Assembly: GCA_011525695.1 (NCBI GenBank)
Contig: WYBX01000067.1
Span: 1-54,116, forward strand
DNA: 54,116 bases
Direction of reading: 5' to 3'
Source of the DNA: Verrucomicrobiia bacterium
GTDB lineage: Bacteria; Verrucomicrobiota; Verrucomicrobiia; Opitutales; Opitutaceae
The notes under the pieces were generated by a model. The model did no database searches, was not told the DNA's origin, and worked only from the letters and a program-made list of their open reading frames with translations. The position numbers and the translations under genes are program-made. Positions 28,278-35,923 of this stretch are shown piece by piece. Numbering within the stretch: the first letter of the stretch is position 1; every line of letters begins with the position of its first letter.

Positions 28278-28297
28278 ATGGACAGTATCCTGTCCAT
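28278..28297 (+). promoter_or_regulatory. Palindromic operator abutting the yefM start codon
   Basis: Perfect dyad ATGGACAG-TATC-CTGTCCAT ending one base before the ATG. A TTGACT at 28261-28266 can serve as the -35, with the -10 falling inside the dyad (TATC/TATCCT region). YefM-YoeB complexes autorepress through such palindromes. There is no room for a Shine-Dalgarno if transcription starts at or after the dyad, so the mRNA may be leaderless. Confidence 0.7.
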
Positions 28298-28555
28298 ATG
28301 AAGGCCATCACCTACACCGCAGCCCGTGAGAGCCTGGCCTCCACCATGGATGAGGTTTGTCGCGACCGGGCTCCCGTTATCATCACCCGGAACCGGGAGC
28401 AGGCCGTGGTTATGCTCTCGCTAGAGGAGTTCGAGGCACTCGAAGAGACAGCGCATCTTCTTCGCTCCCCGGCCAATGCGAAGCGTTTGATTGCCTCCAT
28501 TTCGGCGTTGGAAGCGGGGAAGGGGAAGGTCCGGAAGGTGGATCTCGAGTCATGA
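28298..28555 (+). CDS. yefM: Antitoxin YefM (Phd/YefM family)
   Basis: 85 aa. The N-terminal half is the Phd/YefM DNA-binding fold (MKAITYTAARESLASTMDEV, then APVIITRNREQAVVMLSLEEFEALEET around 26-50), and the C-terminal half is a charged, flexible toxin-neutralising tail (SISALEAGKGKVRKVDLES). It binds YoeB and represses its own promoter through the dyad directly upstream. Its stop codon overlaps the yoeB ATG by 4 bp (ATGA). Length and motif order are normal for the family. Confidence 0.94.
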   Translation: MKAITYTAARESLASTMDEVCRDRAPVIITRNREQAVVMLSLEEFEALEETAHLLRSPANAKRLIASISALEAGKGKVRKVDLES

Positions 28556-28812
28556 ATCTGGTCTTCTCGACCCAAGGCTGGGAGGACTATCAGCACTGGC
28601 TCGAGACTGATCGTCGGGTCCTCAAGCGGATCAATCTCTTGATCAAGGACACGCTTCGTAATCCGACCGAAGGCATCGGGAAGCCGGAGCCGTTGCGTCA
28701 TGCTCTTGCTGGCTATTGGTCGAGGCGCATCACAGACGAGCATCGATTTGTCTATCGGGTAATTGGAGACGAACTGCGGATCGCGCAGTTGCGCTACCAC
28801 TACGAGAAATAG
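28552..28812 (+). CDS. yoeB: Toxin YoeB (RelE-superfamily mRNA interferase)
   Basis: 86 aa, MNLVFSTQGWEDYQHWLETD..., matching YoeB from end to end. The catalytic set is visible: Glu in GKPEPLRHALAGYWSRRI (E46-like), Arg in the following SRRITDEHRFVYRV, and the C-terminal His-Tyr in RYHYEK. YoeB cleaves mRNA in the ribosomal A site and is silenced by YefM. It is coupled to yefM by a 4-bp overlap and appears intact. The cassette sits between two direct repeats. Confidence 0.95.
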   Translation: MNLVFSTQGWEDYQHWLETDRRVLKRINLLIKDTLRNPTEGIGKPEPLRHALAGYWSRRITDEHRFVYRVIGDELRIAQLRYHYEK

Positions 28813-29173
28813 GAAAGACGACCCAACTCCGTTTGCTCCGTTGCCTCCTGTTCAGGGCTTTGGGCTCGGCCGGCGAGCCTGGCCGGACCAATCCTGGGAC
28901 ACCGAGGGCACGGAGATTGGAGGAGAGGCCACGGAGACAAACCGGTGAATCGGCGGTTGGTGAGACTGAACTTGGACGGCGATCCCGATTAGATTGGAAT
29001 CATGCTGTTGAGCGCGATGGCCGTGTCGGGTAAGCCTCCGCTTTCGCTCAAGACGGTCGATGACACGAGCCACGCGGGCCGTGGGAATCGACCCCATTTT
29101 CGATGGCGCACGACCCCATGGCACCACTCTGCCCCGCAAGTGACGATGCAGGTAACCTCAACCCGCATCCATC
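28813..29173. other. Gene-free stretch downstream of yoeB
   Basis: Holds the right direct repeat (28888-28964) and then about 200 bp (28965-29173) in which I see no gene, RNA or repeat. Small open frames on both strands lack coding character. Confidence 0.5.
28888..28964 (+). repeat. Right ~76-bp direct repeat flanking yefM-yoeB
   Basis: Begins CCAATCCTGGGACACCGAGG and ends CCGGTGAATCGGCGGTTGGT. Same orientation as the copy at 27697-27772. Together they bracket about 1.1 kb containing only the toxin-antitoxin pair and repeat debris. Confidence 0.8.
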
Positions 29174-29317
29174 ATGATCAAGAATCATCGTACCACGTTG
29201 TTCGCCCTGCTCTTGGCAGTCGCCTCCGCCCTTATCACCTCCGGCTGCAACACCATGCGTGGCCTCGGCCAGGATACCGAGGAGGCCGGCGAGGAGATTC
29301 AGGAAGCGGCCCGTTGA
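29174..29317 (+). CDS. Entericidin-like small lipoprotein
   Basis: 47 aa. A signal peptide (KNHRTTLFALLLAVASALIT) ends in the lipobox ITSGC, giving a lipidated Cys at residue 25. The mature part, CNTMRGLGQDTEEAGEEIQE followed by AAR, matches the entericidin EcnA/EcnB pattern (C-N-T-x-x-G-x-G-x-D-x-x-x-x-G-x-x-I-x-x-A). Entericidins are tiny envelope lipoproteins first described as a programmed-death toxin/antidote pair; homologues are widespread and mostly uncharacterised. Only one such gene is present here. The preceding bases show no strong Shine-Dalgarno. Confidence 0.82.
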   Translation: MIKNHRTTLFALLLAVASALITSGCNTMRGLGQDTEEAGEEIQEAAR

Positions 29318-29329
29318 TTGCCGGCGCCC

Positions 29330-29427
29330 GGCGGCGCGCATGCAGGTGGTCCACCGGCCGTTGAAAGCCCGTCTCCCGCCGCCGGGAACCTCGAGCCGAC
29401 CGTGCCGTCGCGCCGCCGCTGGTGACG
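29330..29427 (+). pseudogene. Decayed copy of the glgX C-terminal tail-coding sequence
   Basis: In the entericidin frame, beyond its stop, the DNA reads GGPPAVESPSPAAGNLEPTV-PSRRRW-stop-RWDG-stop. This mirrors the debranching-enzyme tail APPGIENPTPGSGGPDPDLP-AQRRWWRWGR-stop, with TGA replacing the second Trp codon TGG. Nucleotides also match (CCACCGG, TTGAAA, CTCCCG, GCCGCTGGTG, CGGTG). It is either a duplicated tail left by a lost gene or the read-through tail of the small lipoprotein gene. Confidence 0.5.
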
Positions 29428-29530
29428 CTGGGACGGGTGATCGGTGACAGCCGCAAAAAGGCTCGAAGACGCCAGTCCCTGGAGGCGCGGCCGCAGGAAG
29501 TCGCCGATCAGCGGCCGGGGGCGCCGGAAT

Positions 29531-31153
29531 TCACCGGACAACCGGGTAAGGGGCCAGTGAACCGCCTGGAAGCGGCAGCGCCAGCCGCTCCAGTGACAGG
29601 TCGAACAGCAGCCGGCGCTGCTCGGGAGAAAGTCCGGGTTCGAACACCGCCAGGGCATATTCCACCTGGGGACCATTCGCGCGGCGCAGCCGGTCGTGCC
29701 GCTCCCACGCGGCGGCGGCCTGCTCCGGTGTGATTCCGGCTGCGGTCGCCAGTTCGCGGACCAGCCCGGCCTCCTGCGCACGCAATTCCTCCGCCCGGTC
29801 AGCGACCGCGGCCTCGGCGGCAGCGAGTTCAGTCCGGATCACCTGGAAGACGGCCTTGTACCAGGGCGTGGGCGAGTGACCGGTGAGCGCAAGGAACTCC
29901 CGGCGGTCGGGCACATCACGCACGTCGATGCTGCTGACCAACCGGCCGTCGGGCAGCCGCTTCACGTCGAAGGGGCCCCGGAACGTCAGCAGCTCCGCGC
30001 GCACGGGTTCGACGCGGGCAACGATCGACGCGTCCAGTTGCTCACGGGCGGCCTGCAGTGCCGCCCAGCGTGAGGCCATTGCCGGGGAGATCCCGGGTTC
30101 GGCCGGGTGGACCAGCAAGGCGGCGCTCCGCCGGATTTCCTCCGCGCGGGCGTCGAGCGCCAGCAGCCGCGGTTCGTGTTCCTTCGCCAGCGCGCGCAGC
30201 CGGTCCGTGATTGCGTCATCGGAACGGATTGAATCGAGTTCATAAACCTCGTCGCGCAGCTCGCGTTTCAAGGCATCCTTCTCCCGGGTGTATTCGGCGA
30301 TCTTCGACGCGACCTCCGGAGCCAAACCGGCGGGGAACCGGACTCGGCTCAAATCCGGCGAGAAGAAGACCGGGTCGCCTGCACCGGTCCCGCTGGCGGA
30401 CGCGGCCGGATCCCCCTCGAGTTCGATGGCGGCCTCACGCAGGAGCCGGCGCTGTCCGGGAGAGAGTCCCTCCACGAAGAACGCCGCTGAAATCACAATC
30501 TCATACTCCCACCGCCGGCCCTTTTCATCCGGAGGACGCACCTTGCCGCGCTGGGAGCGGCGATGGTCCTCCGTCCACTGCACGTGAGCCGTGCCGAGAT
30601 CGCGCCGCAGCCGTTCGGCGGTCCATTCCAGTTCGGCGAGCTGCGGCGTCTGGATCCGGGCGAACTCCTGCAGCTCCGCGAGCCGGGTCTCGGGTGCCAT
30701 GGTGCGGGTCGCAGCGATCTTTTCCGCCAGCTCCATGCGGAGCCGGGCTCGAGCCGACACATAGGCGTCGTAGCGCGGCCGGACGTTCATCGGCAACGAA
30801 CCGGCGATCAGGTGGGTGGCGAGCCGCGGATAGAACGGTTCGTTGACGAACGAACCGAGGCTCGCCGGAGCGACCCACTTAAGATTGAGCAACTGTGCGA
30901 GTCGGTCGACGGCGGCGCCCAGCGGCGGCGGAGTGGGAGGAAAATAAACCGGAATGATCTCGGACAGGCCGGTGTTCGACTCGCGCCGGGCGAGGGTGGG
31001 CGACTGCCGCAGCCAGTCTGCCGCCGTTTCCTGCGCCGGCAGGACAACGGCCGGGAAGGCGAGCGCCACCGGGGCGGCGAGCCGGCCGGAAAACCAACGG
31101 AAACAGCGGGTGAAAAGCGAGGACACGAGGAGCGGGGTGAGGTGACTGTACAC
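29531..31153 (-). CDS. Exported protein of unknown function, helix-rich
   Basis: 540 aa from the GTG at 31153; an ATG at 31309 is in frame but would encode a (Arg-Glu)n run from a TTTCTC microsatellite and is unlikely. Residues 18-42 form an export signal or membrane anchor (FSGRLAAPVALAFPAVVLPA). The rest is helical and rich in Arg, Glu and Ala, with an internal repeat: YEIVISAAFFVEGLSPGQRR near 220-240 and VEYALAVFEPGLSPEQRRLL near the C-terminus. The LSPxQRRLL pieces recall the LTPEQ motif of Spy/CnrY-like periplasmic proteins, but overall similarity is not recognised. A hairpin-forming microsatellite precedes it. Function unknown. Confidence 0.7.
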   Translation of the reverse strand: MYSHLTPLLVSSLFTRCFRWFSGRLAAPVALAFPAVVLPAQETAADWLRQSPTLARRESNTGLSEIIPVYFPPTPPPLGAAVDRLAQLLNLKWVAPASLGSFVNEPFYPRLATHLIAGSLPMNVRPRYDAYVSARARLRMELAEKIAATRTMAPETRLAELQEFARIQTPQLAELEWTAERLRRDLGTAHVQWTEDHRRSQRGKVRPPDEKGRRWEYEIVISAAFFVEGLSPGQRRLLREAAIELEGDPAASASGTGAGDPVFFSPDLSRVRFPAGLAPEVASKIAEYTREKDALKRELRDEVYELDSIRSDDAITDRLRALAKEHEPRLLALDARAEEIRRSAALLVHPAEPGISPAMASRWAALQAAREQLDASIVARVEPVRAELLTFRGPFDVKRLPDGRLVSSIDVRDVPDRREFLALTGHSPTPWYKAVFQVIRTELAAAEAAVADRAEELRAQEAGLVRELATAAGITPEQAAAAWERHDRLRRANGPQVEYALAVFEPGLSPEQRRLLFDLSLERLALPLPGGSLAPYPVVR

Positions 31154-31239
31154 GATTACCGAACGGAGGACAGCCGCGGATACGGATTCCAAGGCGCGTG
31201 CCAAGGGACTCGCCCGCCCGCCCCGGGCCCTCCTCCTAA

Positions 31240-31322
31240 ATCTTTCTCTTTCTCTTTCTCTTTCTCGCTCGAGCCCCAGGGCCCGAGAAAGATTAAGAGA
31301 AAGATCCATGAGAAAGAGATAC
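31240..31322. repeat. TTTCTC microsatellite forming a long imperfect inverted repeat
   Basis: Four TTTCTC units (about 31244-31270) face a purine-rich complement (GAGAAAG, AGAGAAAG, GAGAAAGAG, to about 31318) around a CTCGAGCCCCAGGGCCCGAG centre. The arms can pair as a hairpin of over 20 bp with mismatches. It lies between the Gfo/Idh gene and the exported-protein gene and could separate their transcripts. Confidence 0.7.
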
Positions 31323-31378
31323 GGCGCGCGTAAGCCCCTCTGCGCGCCGCAACTGGGGTGGTCTGCTGCCGCTGTCCG

Positions 31379-32782
31379 TCAGGCCAGGCCCGGCACAGCC
31401 CAGCCGGGTCGATACTGGCGGCGGACAAACGCGTTCGCCGCCTTCACGTTCGCGAAGCGCAGTGCCGCGCTGTCCCACTCCAGCGTCTGGCCGGGGAAGC
31501 GGACAGCGACACTTCCCAGCAGGACGCTCTCCGTGAGCGGACCCGAATAATCGAAAGGTGCCAGCGGCCGGCCGGGACCGCCGATGCAGGCCTCGGCCCA
31601 ATCGGACCAATGATGGGTGCCCTGTACCTGCGGCAGCGGGTAATCCTTGAACTGGGAAACAGGATACAGTTTCGGCGGGGCGACGTGCGGCACATGCAGG
31701 ACCCCCGCGGTGCCGATCAGGATGGAACCTTGGGAATGGGGATCGCGCTGCGATCGGCCCTTCCGATTGGGGGTTTTCTCCTCGGATGCGTCGGTCTCCG
31801 GTGCCGTTGCCAGATCGAGGATTTCCTTTGGCGGGCGGGCATCGCCATCGTACCAGGTGACTGCGACGGTGTCCCCGGCGGTGTAGCGCGTGCCGGGAAA
31901 AAGGTAGCGGATGGTCGCGTTGATGGACCAATTGTAGGGATCGGGCGCGGGGCCGTCCGAACGCAGCGAAAGCGGAGCGGTGAGCGCGAGCGCCTCGAAG
32001 ACGGGATCAAAGATGTGGCAGCCCATGTCCCCGAAAGTGCCGGTGCCGAAATCCAGCCGCTTCCGCCAGTTGCCCGGATGATAGTAGCCGCCGCCCACGT
32101 AGGGCCGCGGGGCGCAGCCGCCGATCCAGAGATCCCAGTCGAATCCGGCGGGTATCGGATCATTCGTGACGGGCGGAGCGCCGGTGTCACCCCACTTCTT
32201 GCTGCTCCAGGTGTGGACCTCCCGGACCTTCCCGATGGCGCCGCTCTGGACGAGGGCGACGGCCTGGCGATACTCCCGCTGCGAATGGATCTGGATGCCC
32301 ATCTGGGTCACGAGCCGTTTCTCCCGCGCGAATTCGGTGAGCGCCCGCGACTCGTGAATGTTGTGCGTGAGCGGCTTCTGGCAGTAGACATGCTTTCCCA
32401 GCTGCATGGCCGAAAGCGCGATGGGGGCATGCAGATGATCCGGGGTGGAGACGTTGACCGAGTCGAGCGCTGCACCCTCGCGATCGAGCAGTTCGCGCCA
32501 GTCCTGGTAGACCTTCACGTCGGGGTGGGCGGCCTTGACCTCGCCGAGCCGGTTGAGATCCACCTCGGCGACGGCCACCAGTTTCACGAACGGATTGCTC
32601 GTGATGGCCTGGATGTCGTTCCACGCCATGCCGGCCGCGCCGAAGCTCGCATGGCGGAGGACGCGGCTCGGTGCCTGGGCGTGCAGGTTCCGCGCGATGA
32701 ACGGGGCGGCGAGCCCTGCGGCGCCGATCGTCTTCAGGAACGAGCGCCGTGACCGGGCGGAAAAGGCCGGGGAGTGAGGCAT
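31379..32782 (-). CDS. Tat-exported Gfo/Idh/MocA family oxidoreductase
   Basis: 467 aa from the ATG at 32782. The N-terminus carries a twin-arginine signal (RRSFLKTIGAAGLAAPFIA, near 12-30). The NAD(P)-binding half includes SVNVSTPDHLHAPIALSAMQ and the family hallmark GKHVYCQKPLTHNIHESRAL with Glu-Lys-Pro replaced by Gln-Lys-Pro. The C-terminal half has the alpha-beta domain with GTFGDMGCHIFDPVFEAL and WSDWAEACIGG. Such exported members are numerous in Verrucomicrobiota and Planctomycetes and act on sugars or inositols with tightly bound cofactor; the substrate is unknown. The ATG is chosen to start the Tat signal. It stands alone, 232 bp from korB. Confidence 0.9.
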   Translation of the reverse strand: MPHSPAFSARSRRSFLKTIGAAGLAAPFIARNLHAQAPSRVLRHASFGAAGMAWNDIQAITSNPFVKLVAVAEVDLNRLGEVKAAHPDVKVYQDWRELLDREGAALDSVNVSTPDHLHAPIALSAMQLGKHVYCQKPLTHNIHESRALTEFAREKRLVTQMGIQIHSQREYRQAVALVQSGAIGKVREVHTWSSKKWGDTGAPPVTNDPIPAGFDWDLWIGGCAPRPYVGGGYYHPGNWRKRLDFGTGTFGDMGCHIFDPVFEALALTAPLSLRSDGPAPDPYNWSINATIRYLFPGTRYTAGDTVAVTWYDGDARPPKEILDLATAPETDASEEKTPNRKGRSQRDPHSQGSILIGTAGVLHVPHVAPPKLYPVSQFKDYPLPQVQGTHHWSDWAEACIGGPGRPLAPFDYSGPLTESVLLGSVAVRFPGQTLEWDSAALRFANVKAANAFVRRQYRPGWAVPGLA

Positions 32783-32977
32783 GCCCGGGTTCTGAGTGGA
32801 TGGGCTGCCGATGGCAATCCTGTGGATGGGCACAGCCACGGCGAATATACGCCAATACCCGAGAATTCGAGGACTGGGTAATTGGCAAGTGCCCAGGCAA
32901 GCGGCGGGCCCCGCCTCCACGGTGCGGCCATGGGTGCCGCCATAGGGCGAAAATGACCGGTGCGGCAGCCGTTGATT

Positions 32978-33005
32978 GCGGGAAGAGCGGGGCAAGCCTT
33001 CCCGC
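32978..33005 (-). terminator. Possible terminator hairpin after korB
   Basis: GCGGGAAG and CTTCCCGC form a perfect 8-bp stem around a 12-nt loop, 10 bp beyond the korB stop. No U-tract follows in the minus-strand direction, so termination is uncertain. Confidence 0.3.
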
Positions 33006-33014
33006 ATCGGCCGG

Positions 33015-33893
33015 CTACTCGCCACCTTCGGGCGGGTGCGGCTGGAGGGTCTTCTGGCGGGCGCGAATCTGGCTGTCGTAGGTCGGAGGCGGATTCGGAT
33101 TGCGATAGAAAACCCCGGTGTAGAGCGACCGGCTGTACTCCTGCGCCAGATCCATCGCACGGAGCCGGTCCGACGAATCATGACCCATCTCGGCCAGCTT
33201 CTTCAGCTTGGTCTTCTGGACCTTCAACTGATCCTCGGGATCGCCGAAGGTCACGCACGGCGACTGCACGTTCACGAACGAGAATCCCGGATACCGGATC
33301 GCCTCCTCGATAATCCGCGTGAGCCCCTCCATGTCGGCCGGCACGCCCTGGGCGACGAACCCCGCGCCGTAGGCAAGCGTGTAGAGCAGCGGATTGACCG
33401 GATCCTCCATGCTGCCATGCGTGCTGCTGGCGGTGACGGAGCCCCGCGGCGTCGTCGGCGACAGCTGGCCCTTGGTCAGCCCGTAGATGTGGTTGTCCAT
33501 GACGATGTACGTCAGGTCGAGATTCCGCCGGATCGCGTGTGGCACGTGGCCGCCGCCGATCGAGAAGCCGTCGCCATCGCCGCCGGCGACGAGGACGAGC
33601 AGGTCCGGGTTCGCCATCTTGATTCCCTGGGCGACCGGCAGCGCGCGACCGTGGACCGTGTTGAAACCGTAGGCTGTCGTATAACCGGGGATACGGCTCG
33701 AGCAGCCGATGCCGGAGATGAACGCGATCTCGTGGGGCGGGCGGCCGATGGCGACCAGCGCGCGGTAGAGCGCGGTGACGACACCATAGTCGCCGCAGCC
33801 GGGGCACCAGATCGGTTTCAGCTCGCTGCGAAAATCCTTCGGCGTGAAGGCCGGGGCGGGCGGCGGGCAGCCGCATTCAGAGGGGGAAATCAT
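33015..33893 (-). CDS. korB: 2-oxoacid:ferredoxin oxidoreductase beta subunit
   Basis: 292 aa from the ATG at 33893. The thiamine-diphosphate subunit signatures are plain: KPIWCPGCGDYGVVTALYRA near 27-46, ISGIGCSSRIPGY, HGRALPVAQGIKMANPDLLV, and the TPP motif GGDGDGFSIGGGHVPHAIRR followed by MDNHIYGLTKGQLSPT. The enzyme oxidatively decarboxylates a 2-oxoacid (2-oxoglutarate most likely for this two-gene form) to the acyl-CoA, reducing ferredoxin. Its start overlaps the stop of the alpha subunit (ATGA), so the pair is coupled. The substrate call (2-oxoglutarate versus pyruvate) is by analogy with KorAB. Confidence 0.93.
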   Translation of the reverse strand: MISPSECGCPPPAPAFTPKDFRSELKPIWCPGCGDYGVVTALYRALVAIGRPPHEIAFISGIGCSSRIPGYTTAYGFNTVHGRALPVAQGIKMANPDLLVLVAGGDGDGFSIGGGHVPHAIRRNLDLTYIVMDNHIYGLTKGQLSPTTPRGSVTASSTHGSMEDPVNPLLYTLAYGAGFVAQGVPADMEGLTRIIEEAIRYPGFSFVNVQSPCVTFGDPEDQLKVQKTKLKKLAEMGHDSSDRLRAMDLAQEYSRSLYTGVFYRNPNPPPTYDSQIRARQKTLQPHPPEGGE

Positions 33894-35656
33894 CGGGTGG
33901 AGAGGGAAAGGCTGGAGGCGATGGCGGTGAGCCGGGCCACGACTTCCGCCGGCGAGAACGGGTTGGCGCCGCTCTTGGCAAACGAGGTGAAACGCGCGGG
34001 GACATTCGTCCACATCCGGATGATCCGGTGGAGCTGGCCCTGCTGCGACTGCTCGATCACCACGCAATGTTCGAGTGACTGGAAGAACTCCTGGTAGATC
34101 TCTTCCGCCACCGGATAGAGCAGTTTCGGGATCAGCAGCTTCACCGGCAGCCCCTGGGCCACCGCCAGCCGGACCGCCTCCAGGGCGACTCCGGCGACGC
34201 CGCCCCAGGCGATGACACCGATGGTCGCGGCCGGATCGCCCTCGATCCGGAAAAGGTCCCGGCGCTGCTTCAGCGGCGTGAACTTTCGCAGCCGCTTGTC
34301 GTTCATCTTTTCGTGCATCTCGCCGTTGCTGGTGGGGTCACCGCGCTCGTTGTGCTCGATGCCGGCGGCGAGATAGCTGCCGCCCTTCATGCCGGGGTGG
34401 CTCAATGGGCTGATGCCGGAGTCGGTGAACTTGAACCGGGTGTAATTCTGCAGATCCTCCTTGGTGGGCTTCAGCCGGTCGACCAGCTTGAAGCCCGAGG
34501 TATCGACCGGATCGATGACATCCTTCCGCTGGGCGATCTCCTGATCGGACAGGACGATGACGGGAGTCTGGTACTGTTCGGCGATGTTGAAGGCCTCGAC
34601 AGTGATCCCGAAAATGTCCTCGACACTGATGGGTGCCAGGATGGGACGGACGGAGTCGCCGTGAGACGAGAAGGCCGCGGCAAAGAGATCCGCCTGCTCG
34701 GTCTTGGTGGGAAGCCCGGTGGAGGGGCCGCCGCGCTGGACGTTGACGCACACCAGCGGGAGCTCGGTGATGCTGGCGAGCCCGAGCACTTCGGCCTTGA
34801 GCGAAAGTCCCGGGCCGGAGGTGGCGGTCATGGCCTTGGCCCCGGCGAAGGAGGCGCCGACGGCGGCCGCGATTCCGGCGATTTCGTCCTCCGCCTGCAG
34901 CAATGCGCCGCCGTGTTTCCAGATATCGCGCTGGAGGTGCTGCATGATTTCGGTGGCGGGGGTGATCGGGTAGCCGCCGAAGAACCGGCAGCCGGAGAAG
35001 AGGGCGGCTTCCGCGCAGAGCTCGTTGCCATCGGTCACGCGGCGCTTGCCGCCGCCCGGCGCGGCGGGGGCCAGTTGTTGGCCGTCTGGCAGCGGGTGCT
35101 CGTCCGCGTAGGCCAGCCCGGCGGCATAGGCCCGTTCGTTCCCGGCCAGGACTTCGGCGCCCTTCTTGCCGAACTTGCGGCGAATTCCCTCGAGAATGGC
35201 CTGCCGGCCCAGGCCGAACCAGCCGGCGAGCAGGCCCAGCACGACATTGTTCTTCGCCTGCAGCGTGCCGGCGTTCTTCTTCGCCAACTCCTCGATTGGA
35301 ACGCAGCGGACGACGGCGGGCTTCACCCGGAGCGGAATCGCATCGGGCGCCACGCCGGTCTTCTGCTCATAAATCACGATCGTGTTGGAATCGACGGGCA
35401 GTTCGCCGCCAAACCGGAGGAAGTCCTCCCAGTTGAGGGCCACGGCTGCCGTCAGTGCGCCGCCCGGGTTGAGCACCGGGGTGGTGGCGACACGGAGCCG
35501 GCAGGAGGATTCGCCGCCGCGAATCTGCGAGCCGAAGCTCTTGGTAAGAATCGCATAGTAACCTTCGCGCGCCGAGGCGCCCATGAGCGATTCCCCCGCG
35601 GAGACGATGCCGTCGCCGCCGGAGCCGGCCATGCCAATAATGAGATCGTTAAGCAT
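33890..35656 (-). CDS. korA: 2-oxoacid:ferredoxin oxidoreductase, fused gamma-alpha subunit
   Basis: 588 aa. The gamma domain comes first (LIIGMAGSGGDGIVSAGESL, then FGSQIRGGESSCRLRV, residues 5-190). The alpha (pyrimidine-binding) domain follows from about 205: CRFFGGYPITPATEIMQHLQ, AEDEIAGIAAAVGASFAGAK, TATSGPGLSLKAEVLGLAS and VNVQRGGPSTGLPTKTEQAD. The C-terminal domain contains GVIAWGGVAGVALEAVRLA. This gamma-alpha fusion is the usual KorA layout. It lies 33 bp downstream of a small ferredoxin gene and overlaps korB by 4 bp, forming a three-gene operon. Confidence 0.95.
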   Translation of the reverse strand: MLNDLIIGMAGSGGDGIVSAGESLMGASAREGYYAILTKSFGSQIRGGESSCRLRVATTPVLNPGGALTAAVALNWEDFLRFGGELPVDSNTIVIYEQKTGVAPDAIPLRVKPAVVRCVPIEELAKKNAGTLQAKNNVVLGLLAGWFGLGRQAILEGIRRKFGKKGAEVLAGNERAYAAGLAYADEHPLPDGQQLAPAAPGGGKRRVTDGNELCAEAALFSGCRFFGGYPITPATEIMQHLQRDIWKHGGALLQAEDEIAGIAAAVGASFAGAKAMTATSGPGLSLKAEVLGLASITELPLVCVNVQRGGPSTGLPTKTEQADLFAAAFSSHGDSVRPILAPISVEDIFGITVEAFNIAEQYQTPVIVLSDQEIAQRKDVIDPVDTSGFKLVDRLKPTKEDLQNYTRFKFTDSGISPLSHPGMKGGSYLAAGIEHNERGDPTSNGEMHEKMNDKRLRKFTPLKQRRDLFRIEGDPAATIGVIAWGGVAGVALEAVRLAVAQGLPVKLLIPKLLYPVAEEIYQEFFQSLEHCVVIEQSQQGQLHRIIRMWTNVPARFTSFAKSGANPFSPAEVVARLTAIASSLSLSTR

Positions 35657-35689
35657 AGTGGATAAGTGGAAAAAGGGGCCGCCGACGGG

Positions 35690-35923
35690 TCATTGACCGT
35701 CGTTGCCGATGGAACTGGTGGCGCAGGCCAGCCGGGCTTCCTCGGCCAGGGCGATCTCGTCTTCGGTCACAGGCTGCCGGTGGACGAAACCAAGCCCGGT
35801 ATCGGGATTCCGGACGAAGAAGTCGGGCGCCATCACCTCGCACTGGCCGCAGTCAATGCAGCTGGCGTCGACGTAGTAAGCGCCAGGGACATTTTCAGGG
35901 GTGCGGTCGGCCAGGGTTGCCAT
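35690..35923 (-). CDS. Monocluster [4Fe-4S] ferredoxin
   Basis: 77 aa. The cluster ligands are CIDCGQC near residues 22-28 (C-x2-C-x2-C) and a later Cys in ARLACATSSIG near 67, where most relatives have C-P. The acidic chain and the PVTEDEIALAEEA helix are typical of the single-cluster 'ferredoxin family' encoded with KorAB. It is the first gene of the operon and is the probable electron acceptor of the oxidoreductase. Confidence 0.9.
   Translation of the reverse strand: MATLADRTPENVPGAYYVDASCIDCGQCEVMAPDFFVRNPDTGLGFVHRQPVTEDEIALAEEARLACATSSIGNDGQ

Noticed and set aside
28985..29110. Possible tRNA-like segment
   Set aside because: A GGGAATCGACCCC-like stretch resembles a T-arm, but no acceptor, D-arm or anticodon stem can be drawn around it.
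31154..31309. ATG at 31309 as the start of the exported protein
   Set aside because: It would place an Arg-Glu run from a TTTCTC microsatellite before the export signal; the GTG at 31153 puts the hydrophobic segment near the N-terminus.
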